DNA from: Leisingera aquimarina DSM 24565
GTDB lineage: Bacteria > Pseudomonadota > Alphaproteobacteria > Rhodobacterales > Rhodobacteraceae
DNA length: 64,000 nt
Direction: 5' to 3'
Assembly (NCBI RefSeq): GCF_000473165.1
Contig: NZ_KI421504.1
Span: 3,014,094-3,078,093, forward strand
Shown here: piece after piece, positions 1 through 7,255 of the stretch
Layout: the number at the start of each line of letters is the position of its first letter
How positions within the stretch are numbered: the stretch's first letter is position 1
The notes under the pieces: model-generated
What the model was told of the DNA's origin: nothing
Seen by the model: only the letters and a program-made list of their open reading frames with translations
Database searches by the model: none
Position numbers and translations under genes: made by a program

Positions 1-147
1 CTCCGGCCGCCGTTCTCGGCGATGCTCGCATCGCCTGTCACGCAGTGGGTCAGCCAATACCTGTCGATCAAATACACAGAGCGGTTGGGAGAAGCTGGTA
101 TCGAGCCCTCTGCCGGCAGCGCCGGAGACAGTTGCGACAATGCCTTG
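1..147 (+). mobile_element. IS3-family transposase remnant (integrase-domain end)
   Basis: The frame is open from the left edge and reads the conserved C-terminal block of IS3-family OrfB transposases: a SQYLSIKYTERL stretch followed by AGIEPSAGSAGDSCDNAL, where family members have a GDSYDNALAE-like motif. The last acidic residue of the DDE triad, normally the E just after DNAL, is absent, because the frame continues into unrelated sequence (WRQSQ). No terminal inverted repeat or target duplication is visible. It is a dead fragment of a larger element whose remainder is missing or lies outside the window. Confidence 0.75.
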
Positions 148-426
148 TGGAGACAAAGCCAGACGCTTTTGGCAGCCTCAATTACACGCGGGCAGCTTGT
201 CGAGCGTGAGGCGCTTTTGCAGGCGGTGCAGGCCGGTGACACTCTGGTGATCGCTGCGCCGTTCTGCATTGGCCTTTCCGAAAAGGATGCCGCTTGGTTC
301 CTTGGCGAGTTGTCGGCGCGTGGCGTGGCAGTGATCGTCAACGGCGATCTGGTGCGGCGTGTGGCGTCTGCGCAGAATGTCCATCATGTGCGGCAGGTCA
401 AGCGCCGGGCCGCGAAATCCAAATAG
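22..426 (+). pseudogene. Chimeric ORF: IS3 end fused to an orphan resolvase-like segment
   Basis: The first 42 codons are IS3 transposase. The remaining ~92 residues are a different protein, not confidently recognised. Its AGDTLVIAAPFCIGLSEKD...LGELSARGVAVIV pattern loosely recalls the serine-recombinase N-terminal domain (GDTLVV-x-LDRL...L-x-x-RG), but no catalytic serine segment is present. The C-terminus is basic (VKRRAAKSK). An intrinsic terminator lies 28 bp downstream on the same strand, so the unit was probably transcribed once. The fusion point near 147 suggests an IS-mediated deletion. It could be a small expressed chimeric protein, but I treat it as a remnant. Confidence 0.45.
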
Positions 427-453
427 GAGGGCGGCCGTCACCTGAAAGTAGCG

Positions 454-481
454 AAGCCCCGGCGATTGCTGGGGCTTTTTT
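454..481 (+). terminator. Rho-independent terminator
   Basis: Arms AAGCCCC (454-460) and GGGGCTT (471-477) with extra GGC/GCT pairing inside are followed by a run of six T on the plus strand. It closes the chimeric ORF. Confidence 0.75.
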
Positions 482-498
482 CTGCCTTGGCAGGTGTG

Positions 499-575
499 TG
501 GCGGTCCCGACAGGATTCGAACCTGTGACTTCTTGCTTCGGAGGCAAGCACTCTATCCAACTGAGCTACGGGACC
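499..575 (-). tRNA. tRNA-Arg (CCG)
   Basis: On the minus strand a full cloverleaf can be drawn. The acceptor GGTCCCG pairs with CGGGACC. The D-arm is GCTC...GAGT. The anticodon stem CTTGC/GCAAG holds the loop CTCCGAA, anticodon CCG, which reads CGG arginine codons. The T-arm is ACAGG-TTCGAAT-CCTGT, then discriminator G and an encoded CCA. Length is 77 nt including CCA. It is intact, unlike the related tRNA fragment about 75 bp upstream on the same strand. Confidence 0.96.
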
Positions 576-650
576 GTGTTTTTGTTGCGTGTAACAGATA
601 CGGGCGGGAAATAGACCCTGATTTTCCTTACAACTCAGCACCTTAACAAA

Positions 651-702
651 TCTGGCCTCTGCCTTCGGAGGGCAGCGCTTTATCCAGCTGAGCTACAGGT
701 GC
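651..702 (-). pseudogene. Truncated tRNA-Arg (CCG): 5' half only
   Basis: The minus strand begins with acceptor arm GCACCTG, then TA, a D-arm (GCTCAGCTGGATAAAGC) and an anticodon arm CTGCC-CTCCGAA-GGCAG with anticodon CCG. After a few variable-loop bases the tRNA sequence stops and is replaced by AT-richer unrelated DNA. There is no T-arm, no 3' acceptor strand to pair with GCACCTG, and no CCA. It cannot be a functional tRNA. Loss of exactly the 3' half is what deletion or imprecise excision of an element integrated at a tRNA attachment site would leave. Confidence 0.85.
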
Positions 703-870
703 GTCGTTAAAGCGGGGTATAACCGTGCTTTGCAGCCTCTGCAACGGGAAAAACCGGCTGTTTACAAATTCATGGCCATAGCTTGGGACGCTCTGGGCTG
801 GCCTGTGTCCTGAAAACCAAAAAGCCCGCACTAGAGTGTGCAGGCTTGCATTATTGCAAAGAGCCGGTGG

Positions 871-1446
871 TCAGCCGCGCCAAGTGCGGACAACACCGCA
901 ATCCATATGCACGAAGTTCGAACGCTGGTACTTACCGACACCACCGGCGTGGCAGGCCTCGGCGGCCTTGGCCATTTGCGACACCGACCGTGATGCCAGC
1001 CGCAGATCGGCAGCCTGGCCGCGCATATGCAGGGAGTTCTTTGCCACCCCGCGCGAGCGGCTGCGCAGCATTGCGTTGGTTTTCGGGCTGCGGTAGCCGG
1101 ACAGCAGCATATAGGGCTCGTTCACATCCAGAAGATTGTGCGAGGCGGCCATGATGTCGATGGTGCGCAGGTCCATGTCCTTGACCTGATCAGTGCGCCA
1201 ATCGCGCATGAAGTGATTGACTTCCCTGACCGCGTCTTTGATGTACTGGCCGTCGATCCAGTAGACCATGTCCAACCGTTCGCCAGTGCGGCCCGAATAC
1301 ATGCGGATCCGGCGGATATCACCGCCGCCGCGCAAGAAGCCTGCTGCATTGGAGAAGGTCGGGGCTGCTGCCACTGCGGTTGCAGCAAATACACCCAAAA
1401 GAGAACGCCGGGAGATCCCCGTGCCCGTGGTTTTCGCCATTTTCAC
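871..1446 (-). CDS. DUF882 / YcbK-like peptidase M15-fold protein, Tat-exported
   Basis: 191 residues. The N-terminus carries a twin-arginine motif (SRRSLLG, about residues 12-18), a hydrophobic stretch and an Ala-rich cleavage region, so export by Tat to the periplasm is expected. The mature part has the YcbK/DUF882 signature: SGYRSPKTNAML, then NSLHMRGQAADL with H140 and D147, and FVHMDCG with H180, matching the zinc ligands of M15-type D-Ala-D-Ala carboxypeptidases. A role in peptidoglycan processing is inferred. It is divergent from an L,D-transpeptidase gene, which fits a cell-wall locus. An internal Met at codon 3 is an alternative start. Confidence 0.88.
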   Translation of the reverse strand: MKMAKTTGTGISRRSLLGVFAATAVAAAPTFSNAAGFLRGGGDIRRIRMYSGRTGERLDMVYWIDGQYIKDAVREVNHFMRDWRTDQVKDMDLRTIDIMAASHNLLDVNEPYMLLSGYRSPKTNAMLRSRSRGVAKNSLHMRGQAADLRLASRSVSQMAKAAEACHAGGVGKYQRSNFVHMDCGVVRTWRG

Positions 1447-1788
1447 TGCGCCGTCCCGTACGCTTCTAGTCCTGCCTGATCGCCCGATGTTACGGGCTCG
1501 CCAACTGCCTTAGTTAACGTGCGGCCTGTATGACACAGCCTGAATCTGGTTCCAACATTTCTTTGCCGCGCTGTAACGGGTAGCCCGTTTTTCGGCGATT
1601 TCTTGCGCAAAAGGGGAGGGGCAGGGAACTTTTCCCCGCGACTGTTGCAACAGGGCTTCTTAGACGCGGCATCGGTGCATCAATGTTAACTTTTCGCGAT
1701 TGTGAATGGACAACACCGGCTGGCATTTACCAGAATTTCAGGTAGGCACCGCTAAGATTAGCAAAAATCGGCTCAAGGACCGGATATT
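1447..1788. other. Divergent intergenic region with one small hairpin
   Basis: About 340 bp between two divergent cell-wall genes, so it must hold both promoters. I saw no convincing ORF. A short stem AACGGG-TAG-CCCGTT at 1575-1589 is followed by T residues on the plus strand and could end a short transcript. Evidence for an RNA here is weak. Confidence 0.4.
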
Positions 1789-3417
1789 ATGACGCGCGCA
1801 TCCGCAGGAAACTTTTTGCCGGGGATTAGAGCAGGGCTTTTTGCTCTGGCTTTGGGCGGCCTGACCGCGGGGACTGTTTCCAGTTCAGCGCAGGCTGAAA
1901 TTTCGGCGGCTTTCCGCCAAGCGGTGGCGGAAGCCGCCTCCGGCAGCGGCTCCGTGGCCAAATTCTACCGGGAGAACGGATATCAGGCGATTTGGACCGG
2001 TTCGGATGAGGCCTCGCGCCAGCGCCGCAATGCGCTGCTGACGGCTTTGAAGGAAACCCATGCCCATGGTCTGCCGGACCGTTCGGCAGAGGTCAGCGCG
2101 CTGATGCAGCAGATGCGTGAGGTGCGCACCACGCGCGACATCGGCACCATCGAGGCCGCGCTGAGCCAGGCCCTGGTGGATTACGCGACCGATCTGCAGA
2201 CCGGCCTTCTAGTGCCGTCGCGGATCGACGATGGCATGGTACGCAAGAAACATACTGTTGACGGGGCCAGTTTTCTGGCAGGCATCCAGGATGAGCAGCC
2301 TTATGCATATATGCGCAGCCTGGTGCCGGCATCGCCGCAATACCGCGCGCTGATGCGTGAAAAGCTGCGGCTGGAGCAGATCCTGGCCGGCGGTGGCTGG
2401 GGACCAGGTGTCAACGCCAAGAAATTGGAGCCTAGTGATCAGGGCCCGGCTGTCATTACCCTGCGGAACCGTCTTATGGCGATGGGTTATCTGCAGCGTA
2501 GTGCTGCACGCAGCTATGATGCCGCGCTGGAAAAGGCTGTACAAAGCTTCCAATCCGATCATGGATTGGAAACCGACGGAGTGGCTGGCGCCGGTACAAT
2601 CGCCGAGGTGAACAAACCTGTCTCCAACCGCTTGAAATCCATAATCATCGCGATGGAGCGTGAGCGCTGGCTGACACCGGACCGGGGCGAGCGGCACATT
2701 CTGGTCAACCTGACTGATTTCACAGCCAAAATCGTTGATAATGGTGATGTGACCTTTGAAACCCGTTCTGTAGTCGGCAAAAACACGCATGACCGCCGCA
2801 GCCCGGAATTCTCCGACGAGATGGAGCATATGGTGATCAACCCGAGCTGGTATGTGCCGCGCTCGATCATCACCAAGGAGTATCTGCCCAAGCTGCAGAG
2901 CAACCCTAACGCGGTCGGCCATATCCAAATCACCGATCGGCGCGGCCGGGTTGTGAACCGAGGGTCCGCTGATTTCTCACAGTATACTGCGCGGAACTTT
3001 CCGTTCTCCATGCGGCAGCCCCCCAGCAGCCGCAACGCGCTGGGGTTGGTCAAATTCATGTTCCCGAACAAATACAACATCTATCTGCACGACACCCCGC
3101 AAAAGAGTCTGTTTGCCCGCGAAGTGCGCGCTTTTTCGCACGGCTGTATCCGGTTGGCACAACCGTTTGAATTTGCGTACGCGCTGCTGGCAAAGCAAAG
3201 CGAAAACCCGAAGGAATTCTTCCACCGCATCCTGAGCAGCGGCAAGGAAACCAAGGTGCCGCTGGAGCAAAAAGTGCCAGTGCATATCATCTACCGGACC
3301 GCCGTTGTCTCGGGCAAAGGCCGCGCAGAGTTCCGCCGTGATGCCTATGGCCGCGACGCCAAGGTCTGGGCAGCGCTGGAACGCGCGGGGGTGGTGCTGC
3401 CCGGCGTTCAAGGGTAA
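1789..3417 (+). CDS. L,D-transpeptidase, YcbB/LdtD type
   Basis: 542 residues. The N-terminal signal segment (about residues 1-36) ends at an AQAE-like site. A scaffold domain is followed by a PG_binding_1 module near residues 215-260 (ALEKAVQSFQSDHGLETDGVAG) and a C-terminal YkuD catalytic domain. The catalytic motif SHGC sits at residues 450-453, with C453 as nucleophile and an upstream conserved His in YLHDTP. Family enzymes make 3-3 (meso-DAP to meso-DAP) peptidoglycan cross-links in the periplasm. Length and domain order match the long YcbB class. It is divergent from the DUF882 gene and 39 bp before lpxD. Confidence 0.93.
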   Translation: MTRASAGNFLPGIRAGLFALALGGLTAGTVSSSAQAEISAAFRQAVAEAASGSGSVAKFYRENGYQAIWTGSDEASRQRRNALLTALKETHAHGLPDRSAEVSALMQQMREVRTTRDIGTIEAALSQALVDYATDLQTGLLVPSRIDDGMVRKKHTVDGASFLAGIQDEQPYAYMRSLVPASPQYRALMREKLRLEQILAGGGWGPGVNAKKLEPSDQGPAVITLRNRLMAMGYLQRSAARSYDAALEKAVQSFQSDHGLETDGVAGAGTIAEVNKPVSNRLKSIIIAMERERWLTPDRGERHILVNLTDFTAKIVDNGDVTFETRSVVGKNTHDRRSPEFSDEMEHMVINPSWYVPRSIITKEYLPKLQSNPNAVGHIQITDRRGRVVNRGSADFSQYTARNFPFSMRQPPSSRNALGLVKFMFPNKYNIYLHDTPQKSLFAREVRAFSHGCIRLAQPFEFAYALLAKQSENPKEFFHRILSSGKETKVPLEQKVPVHIIYRTAVVSGKGRAEFRRDAYGRDAKVWAALERAGVVLPGVQG

Positions 3418-3456
3418 ATAGCAGGCCCACACAGGATTATTCTGAAAGGGCCTGCC

Positions 3457-4530
3457 ATGTTCACAATCCGCCAGATCGCTGAGTCCCTCGGGACCGAAGC
3501 CCAGGGCGACCTGGATCTGCAAATCGCAGGCGCGGCAGAGCCGCAGGATGCCGAAGCGGGCCAGATCGCCATGGCCATGGCGCCGAAGTACGCGGAGGGT
3601 CTGCAGGCAGGCAACGCGCAGGCAGCCGTGCTGTGGGAAGGGGCGGACTGGCAGTCGTTCGGCTTGAAGGCCGCTATCTTTGCCCCGCGTCCGCGAATGA
3701 CAATGTCCGGCGTGACAGCCATGCTGGACCGCGGCCAGGGGTTTGCTGCCGGTATTCACCCTTCTGCAGTGATCGACCCGACAGCGGAGCTGGGTGAGGA
3801 CGTGTCGGTTGGCCCGCTGGCCGTCATTGGCGCCGGAGCCAAAATCGGCGCCCGCTCGGTCATCGGTCCGCATTGTTACATTGGAACAGATGCGGTGATT
3901 GGCGAGGACTCCCAGTTGCGCGAAATGGTCTCGATCGGCGCCCGGGCAACCATCGGCGACCGTTTCCGTGCCCAGCCTGGCGCACGCGTCGGAGGCGATG
4001 GTTTTTCTTATGTCACCCCCGAAGTTTCCGGTGCTGAAAACGCCCGCAAGACCATGGGAGATCAGGGTGAGACCAAGGCGCAGGCCTGGGTCCGCATCCA
4101 CTCTCTGGGGAGCGTCACCATTGGCGATGACGTGGAAATCGGCTCCAATTGCACCTTGGACAACGGTACCATCCGCGACACGGTGATCGGCAATGGCAGC
4201 AAGCTCGACAATCAGGTGCATGTGGGCCACAACACCCGGGTCGGGAATGATTGCCTGCTGTGCGGCCAGACCGGCATTTCCGGCTCTGTCGATGTCGGCA
4301 ACAACGTGGTGCTGGGCGGCCAATGCGGCGTGGTCGACAATATTTTCATTGGCGACGGGGTGATCGCCGGCGGCGGCACCAAGATCCTGTCGAACGTGCC
4401 TGCGGGCCGGGTGATCATGGGCTATCCCAGCGTCAAGATGGAAACCCACACTGAGATGTATAAAGCACAACGCCGCCTGCCGCGTTTGATGCGTGACATC
4501 GAATTGTTAAAAAAGGCTGTTTTCAAGTAA
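3457..4530 (+). CDS. lpxD: UDP-3-O-acylglucosamine N-acyltransferase LpxD
   Basis: 357 residues. The N-terminal uridine-binding domain (about 1-95) is followed by a long left-handed beta-helix of hexapeptide repeats ([14 protein letters not shown] and similar) and a short helical tail. [14 protein letters not shown] contains H258, aligned with the catalytic His of LpxD. The enzyme transfers a 3-hydroxyacyl chain from ACP to the 2-amino group in the third step of lipid A synthesis, on the cytoplasmic side. In most bacteria lpxD sits beside fabZ-lpxA. Here it is followed by an ACP and a ketoacyl synthase, suggesting a dedicated acyl supply. Confidence 0.96.
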   Translation: MFTIRQIAESLGTEAQGDLDLQIAGAAEPQDAEAGQIAMAMAPKYAEGLQAGNAQAAVLWEGADWQSFGLKAAIFAPRPRMTMSGVTAMLDRGQGFAAGIHPSAVIDPTAELGEDVSVGPLAVIGAGAKIGARSVIGPHCYIGTDAVIGEDSQLREMVSIGARATIGDRFRAQPGARVGGDGFSYVTPEVSGAENARKTMGDQGETKAQAWVRIHSLGSVTIGDDVEIGSNCTLDNGTIRDTVIGNGSKLDNQVHVGHNTRVGNDCLLCGQTGISGSVDVGNNVVLGGQCGVVDNIFIGDGVIAGGGTKILSNVPAGRVIMGYPSVKMETHTEMYKAQRRLPRLMRDIELLKKAVFK

Positions 4531-4578
4531 CGGCCGAATTACTACATCTGCCTCAACCACAACGTCGGGGATCTCCAC

Positions 4579-4836
4579 ATGAGCACGCAGGACAAGGTCA
4601 TTGCAATTCTTGCCGAACAGGCGGTTCTTGAGCCGTCGGATGTGACCCTCGACAGCACGTTGGAAGACCTGGGCATCGATAGCCTGGGCCTGGTCGAAAG
4701 CATATTCGCCATTGAGGAGGAGTTTGATGTTTCGATTCCCTTCAATGCGAATGAACCCGAAAACAGTGATTTCAACATTTCCAATGTTGCGGCTATCGTC
4801 GAAGGCATCGACAAGCTGATTTTGAAAAAAGCGTAA
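4579..4836 (+). CDS. Specialised acyl carrier protein
   Basis: 85 residues with the phosphopantetheine motif GIDSL (Ser35) followed by the helix GLVESIFAIEEEFDVSIP typical of ACPs. The tail (about 55-70) is Asn/Glu-rich and differs from housekeeping AcpP. It lies 48 bp after lpxD and 8 bp before a FabF-like gene, so the three are likely co-transcribed. Placement suggests it carries acyl chains for lipid A or another envelope lipid, by analogy with the AcpXL clusters of Rhizobiales. That role is inference. Confidence 0.9.
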   Translation: MSTQDKVIAILAEQAVLEPSDVTLDSTLEDLGIDSLGLVESIFAIEEEFDVSIPFNANEPENSDFNISNVAAIVEGIDKLILKKA

Positions 4837-4844
4837 GATAGCCC

Positions 4845-6053
4845 ATGAAGCGCGTCGTCATCACCGGGGCTGGAACCATCAATGCCTTGGGACATTCCGT
4901 GCCCGCCACACTGGAGGCCATGCGCGAAGGCCGCTGCGGCATTGGAGAGTTGGAGTTTCGCGATGTGGACCGTCTGGCAATCCGCATCGGCGGTCAGGTC
5001 CGCGGGTTTGAGGCAGAAGGGCGGTTCAACCGCCAACAGATGAGCCTCTACGACCGGTTCACCCAGTTCACCCTGACTGCCGCTGAAGAGGCGATCGAAC
5101 AGTCAGGCCTGGAGTTCCATGGCGATCTGTCTGCCAAGGCCGGCGTGGTTTTGGGCAACTCCGGCGGCGGTATGCAGACGCTGGATGAAAACTACCGCAG
5201 CGTCTACGAGGACGGCAAGAACCGGGTGCATCCCTTTGTGGTGCCCAAGCTGATGAACAATGCTGCAGCCGGCCATGTGTCGATGCAGTTCAACCTCAAG
5301 GGTCCCAGTTTCACCGTGTCCACGGCCTGTGCGTCCTCCAACCATGCGATGGCGCAGGCGTTCCAGATGGTGCGCTCGGGCATGAGCCCGGTGATGATCA
5401 CCGGCGGCTCTGAATCCATGCTGTGCTTTGGCGGGGTCAAGGCCTGGGAGGGGCTGCGGGTGATGTCCAAGGACGCCTGCCGCCCGTTCAGCGCCAACCG
5501 CAATGGTATGGTGCAGGGCGAGGGCGCAGGCATTTTTGTGTTCGAAGAGTATGAGCACGCCAGGGCACGGGGTGCTGAAATTCTGTGCGAAGTCATCGGC
5601 TTTGCCATGTCATCGGACGCAGCGGACATCGTGATGCCCAGCAAGCAGGGCGCCGCCCGCGCCATTTCGGGCGCTTTGCAGGATGCCCGTATCAACGCGT
5701 CTGAGGTGGGATATATCAACGCTCATGGCACCGGCACCGCTGCCAATGACAAGACTGAATGCGCTGCCGTCGCGGATGTTTTCGGCCCCCATGCGGACAG
5801 CCTGATGATCTCCTCCACTAAATCCATGCATGGCCATCTTATCGGCGGCACCGGTGCGGTTGAGCTTCTGGCCTGCATTATGGCGCTGCGCGACGGGGTG
5901 ATTGCCCCGACCATCGGCTATGAAGACCCCGATCCGGAATGCGCGCTGGATGTGGTGCCGAACGAGGCCCGCGAGGCCAAGGTCGATGTGGCCCTGTCCA
6001 ACGCCTTTGCCTTTGGCGGGCTGAACGCAGTGCTGGCGCTGCGCAAAGTCTGA
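4845..6053 (+). CDS. Beta-ketoacyl-ACP synthase, FabF family
   Basis: 402 residues, a complete thiolase-fold condensing enzyme. The catalytic triad is visible: Cys162 in STACASSNHA, His294 in NAHGTGTA, and His331 in KSMHGHLIGGTGA, matching the KAS I/II C-H-H arrangement. It would elongate acyl chains by decarboxylative condensation with malonyl-ACP in the cytoplasm. The tight link to a non-housekeeping ACP and lpxD argues for a dedicated paralogue rather than the main fabF, which normally lies beside fabG-acpP. A strong terminator follows at 6064. Confidence 0.92.
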   Translation: MKRVVITGAGTINALGHSVPATLEAMREGRCGIGELEFRDVDRLAIRIGGQVRGFEAEGRFNRQQMSLYDRFTQFTLTAAEEAIEQSGLEFHGDLSAKAGVVLGNSGGGMQTLDENYRSVYEDGKNRVHPFVVPKLMNNAAAGHVSMQFNLKGPSFTVSTACASSNHAMAQAFQMVRSGMSPVMITGGSESMLCFGGVKAWEGLRVMSKDACRPFSANRNGMVQGEGAGIFVFEEYEHARARGAEILCEVIGFAMSSDAADIVMPSKQGAARAISGALQDARINASEVGYINAHGTGTAANDKTECAAVADVFGPHADSLMISSTKSMHGHLIGGTGAVELLACIMALRDGVIAPTIGYEDPDPECALDVVPNEAREAKVDVALSNAFAFGGLNAVLALRKV

Positions 6054-6063
6054 CCCCCGGAAT

Positions 6064-6098
6064 GAAAACGCCGCGGCTCGAAGGCGCGCGGCGTTTTC
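6064..6098. terminator. Bidirectional terminator between KAS gene and ialB
   Basis: A 12-bp perfect stem GAAAACGCCGCG / CGCGGCGTTTTC with a GC-rich loop. The A-run and T-run flanks allow termination in both directions between two convergent genes. Confidence 0.85.
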
Positions 6099-6118
6099 AG
6101 TTTTCAAAGCCAGCGGGC

Positions 6119-6757
6119 TTATTGCTTGACCACGTCCACGACGTCAAAGCCGGCGGTGAAACCGCTCAGCGACAGTTTCATCTGCACCACTTGATCCGGT
6201 GCCGGCGCCGGACGCAGCGACAGAACGGCTTCCTTGCCTTTCCGGAAGGCGTCGATGTCGCCCTGTGTCAGGCCGATTTGCGCCACACAGCCCAGTTGGT
6301 TGCAAAAAGAATAGTTGTAGCGTTTGGCCGGGGCGCCATCGATTGATATCGTCAGCGCGGCGGGCAGCAGCGTTTCCAACGGCACGATGACGGTGGCCCC
6401 GGCAACGGCCTGGCCGCCTTGCTGATCAATCCGGAACAGCGACACTTCGGCAATCGGGTTGCCTTGCGGACCTGCCAGCACCTGCAACAGCGAGCAGGGA
6501 TCGGTGCCACTATCAGTTTTGATGCAGGCCAGATCCCAATCGCCGTGCGTTTCCTTGGAGTAGCGGTCGCCAGCCCGGGGGCCATCGCTGACCGGTTCGC
6601 CCAGATCCAACAGTTGATCTGCAGTTGATTCTGTTTGTTCTGTCTGCTCAGCGGATTCCGCCCCCGCAGTCTCTTCCGCGGCCGTTTCCTGTGCCGCCAG
6701 CGGGGCGGACATGGCCAGCACTGCGGCAAGCGTGATCGGGGTCAGGGACTTCAACAT
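6119..6757 (-). CDS. Invasion-associated locus B (IalB) family protein
   Basis: 212 residues. The signal peptide spans about residues 1-22 (cleavage near PLAAQE), followed by an acidic Glu/Thr-rich linker (about 23-50). The conserved IalB domain follows, with two cysteine pairs, in the ACIKTDSGTDPCSL segment and in FCNQLGCVAQ, probably disulfides in the periplasm. IalB was named in Bartonella, but homologues are common in free-living alphaproteobacteria and their molecular function is not established. A GAGG ribosome-binding site precedes the ATG. It converges with the KAS gene. Confidence 0.88.
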   Translation of the reverse strand: MLKSLTPITLAAVLAMSAPLAAQETAAEETAGAESAEQTEQTESTADQLLDLGEPVSDGPRAGDRYSKETHGDWDLACIKTDSGTDPCSLLQVLAGPQGNPIAEVSLFRIDQQGGQAVAGATVIVPLETLLPAALTISIDGAPAKRYNYSFCNQLGCVAQIGLTQGDIDAFRKGKEAVLSLRPAPAPDQVVQMKLSLSGFTAGFDVVDVVKQ

Positions 6758-6885
6758 GAATGCCTCATTTTTCTAAAGACGCTGGTTTTGCGTTTACCAC
6801 GCCGGCCGGGTGGTGTCAGGCCTATAACAAATGATCTGCCGGGGAAATCCGCGCAAAATGTTTCAAGCCTGGAAGTCACTGTACT

Positions 6886-6960
6886 GGAACAAAAAAGGGA
6901 ACCATGCGGCTCCCTTTTTCGTGTTGTGTCTCCCCGTCGGACTGGCCGACTTAGTTATTG
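6886..6960 (-). ncRNA. Candidate small RNA of about 70-75 nt
   Basis: On the minus strand a sigma70-like promoter can be read: TTGACC (6995-6990), exactly 17 bp, then TAACGT (6972-6967), giving a predicted start near 6960. The transcript would form a hairpin GTCGG-CCAGT-CCGAC (6950-6936), an unpaired purine-rich linker (GGGGAGACACAACACG) and an intrinsic terminator (6919-6892) with a six-U tail. No start codon and ORF of useful length lie inside. Promoter, 5' stem-loop, single-stranded seed and terminator is the usual trans-acting sRNA layout. Family and targets are unknown. An antisense or leader function for ialB is unlikely, because the RNA ends about 130 bp upstream of that gene. Confidence 0.5.
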
Positions 6961-7100
6961 CGTAGGACGTTACGAAAGGGCTGGCCATCGGTCAACATGC
7001 AAGTTCAAAAAAAGTCGCGCAGGCTTCAATTTAGGGAGAATGGAACCCTGGATGTCTGGATCGCCGCGGTATTTGCCTGTTTAGCAGGCAGTCCCGCCAT

Positions 7101-7129
7101 AAAAAGAAGGCCGTGCACGAGGCACGGCC
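7101..7129 (-). terminator. Orphan terminator-like hairpin
   Basis: GGCCGTGC-ACGAG-GCACGGCC (7109-7129), read on the minus strand, is followed by TTCTTTTT. No minus-strand gene lies just upstream, since the neighbouring ATPase runs the other way. It may end a second short RNA or block read-through. Confidence 0.5.
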
Positions 7130-7255
7130 AGTCTGACAGGGAGGAAATGTCCGCCACGGCAACCGCATTTGCAGGGGCGGGCAAGATTGACTATCGCACT
7201 GAAAAGTTAACGCTGTATTGTTATCCACAGGAAAAAGAAAGGGCATGGGACAGGC

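Larger units (their letters stand above)
6758..7255. other. 500-bp intergenic region holding terminator-like hairpins
   Basis: This stretch between divergent ialB and the HerA-like gene has no supported protein gene. It contains three perfect or near-perfect hairpins: 6892-6919 (AAAAAGGGA / TCCCTTTTT), 7074-7090 (TGCCTG / CAGGCA) and 7109-7129 (GGCCGTGC / GCACGGCC). The first and last have U-tracts on the minus strand. See the small-RNA entry. Confidence 0.6.

Noticed and set aside
2977-4470. 497-codon minus-strand ORF opposite lpxD
   Set aside because: It lies entirely antisense to lpxD and the end of the L,D-transpeptidase, is His/Ala/Asp-rich as expected from reading GC-rich codons backwards, and has no domain.
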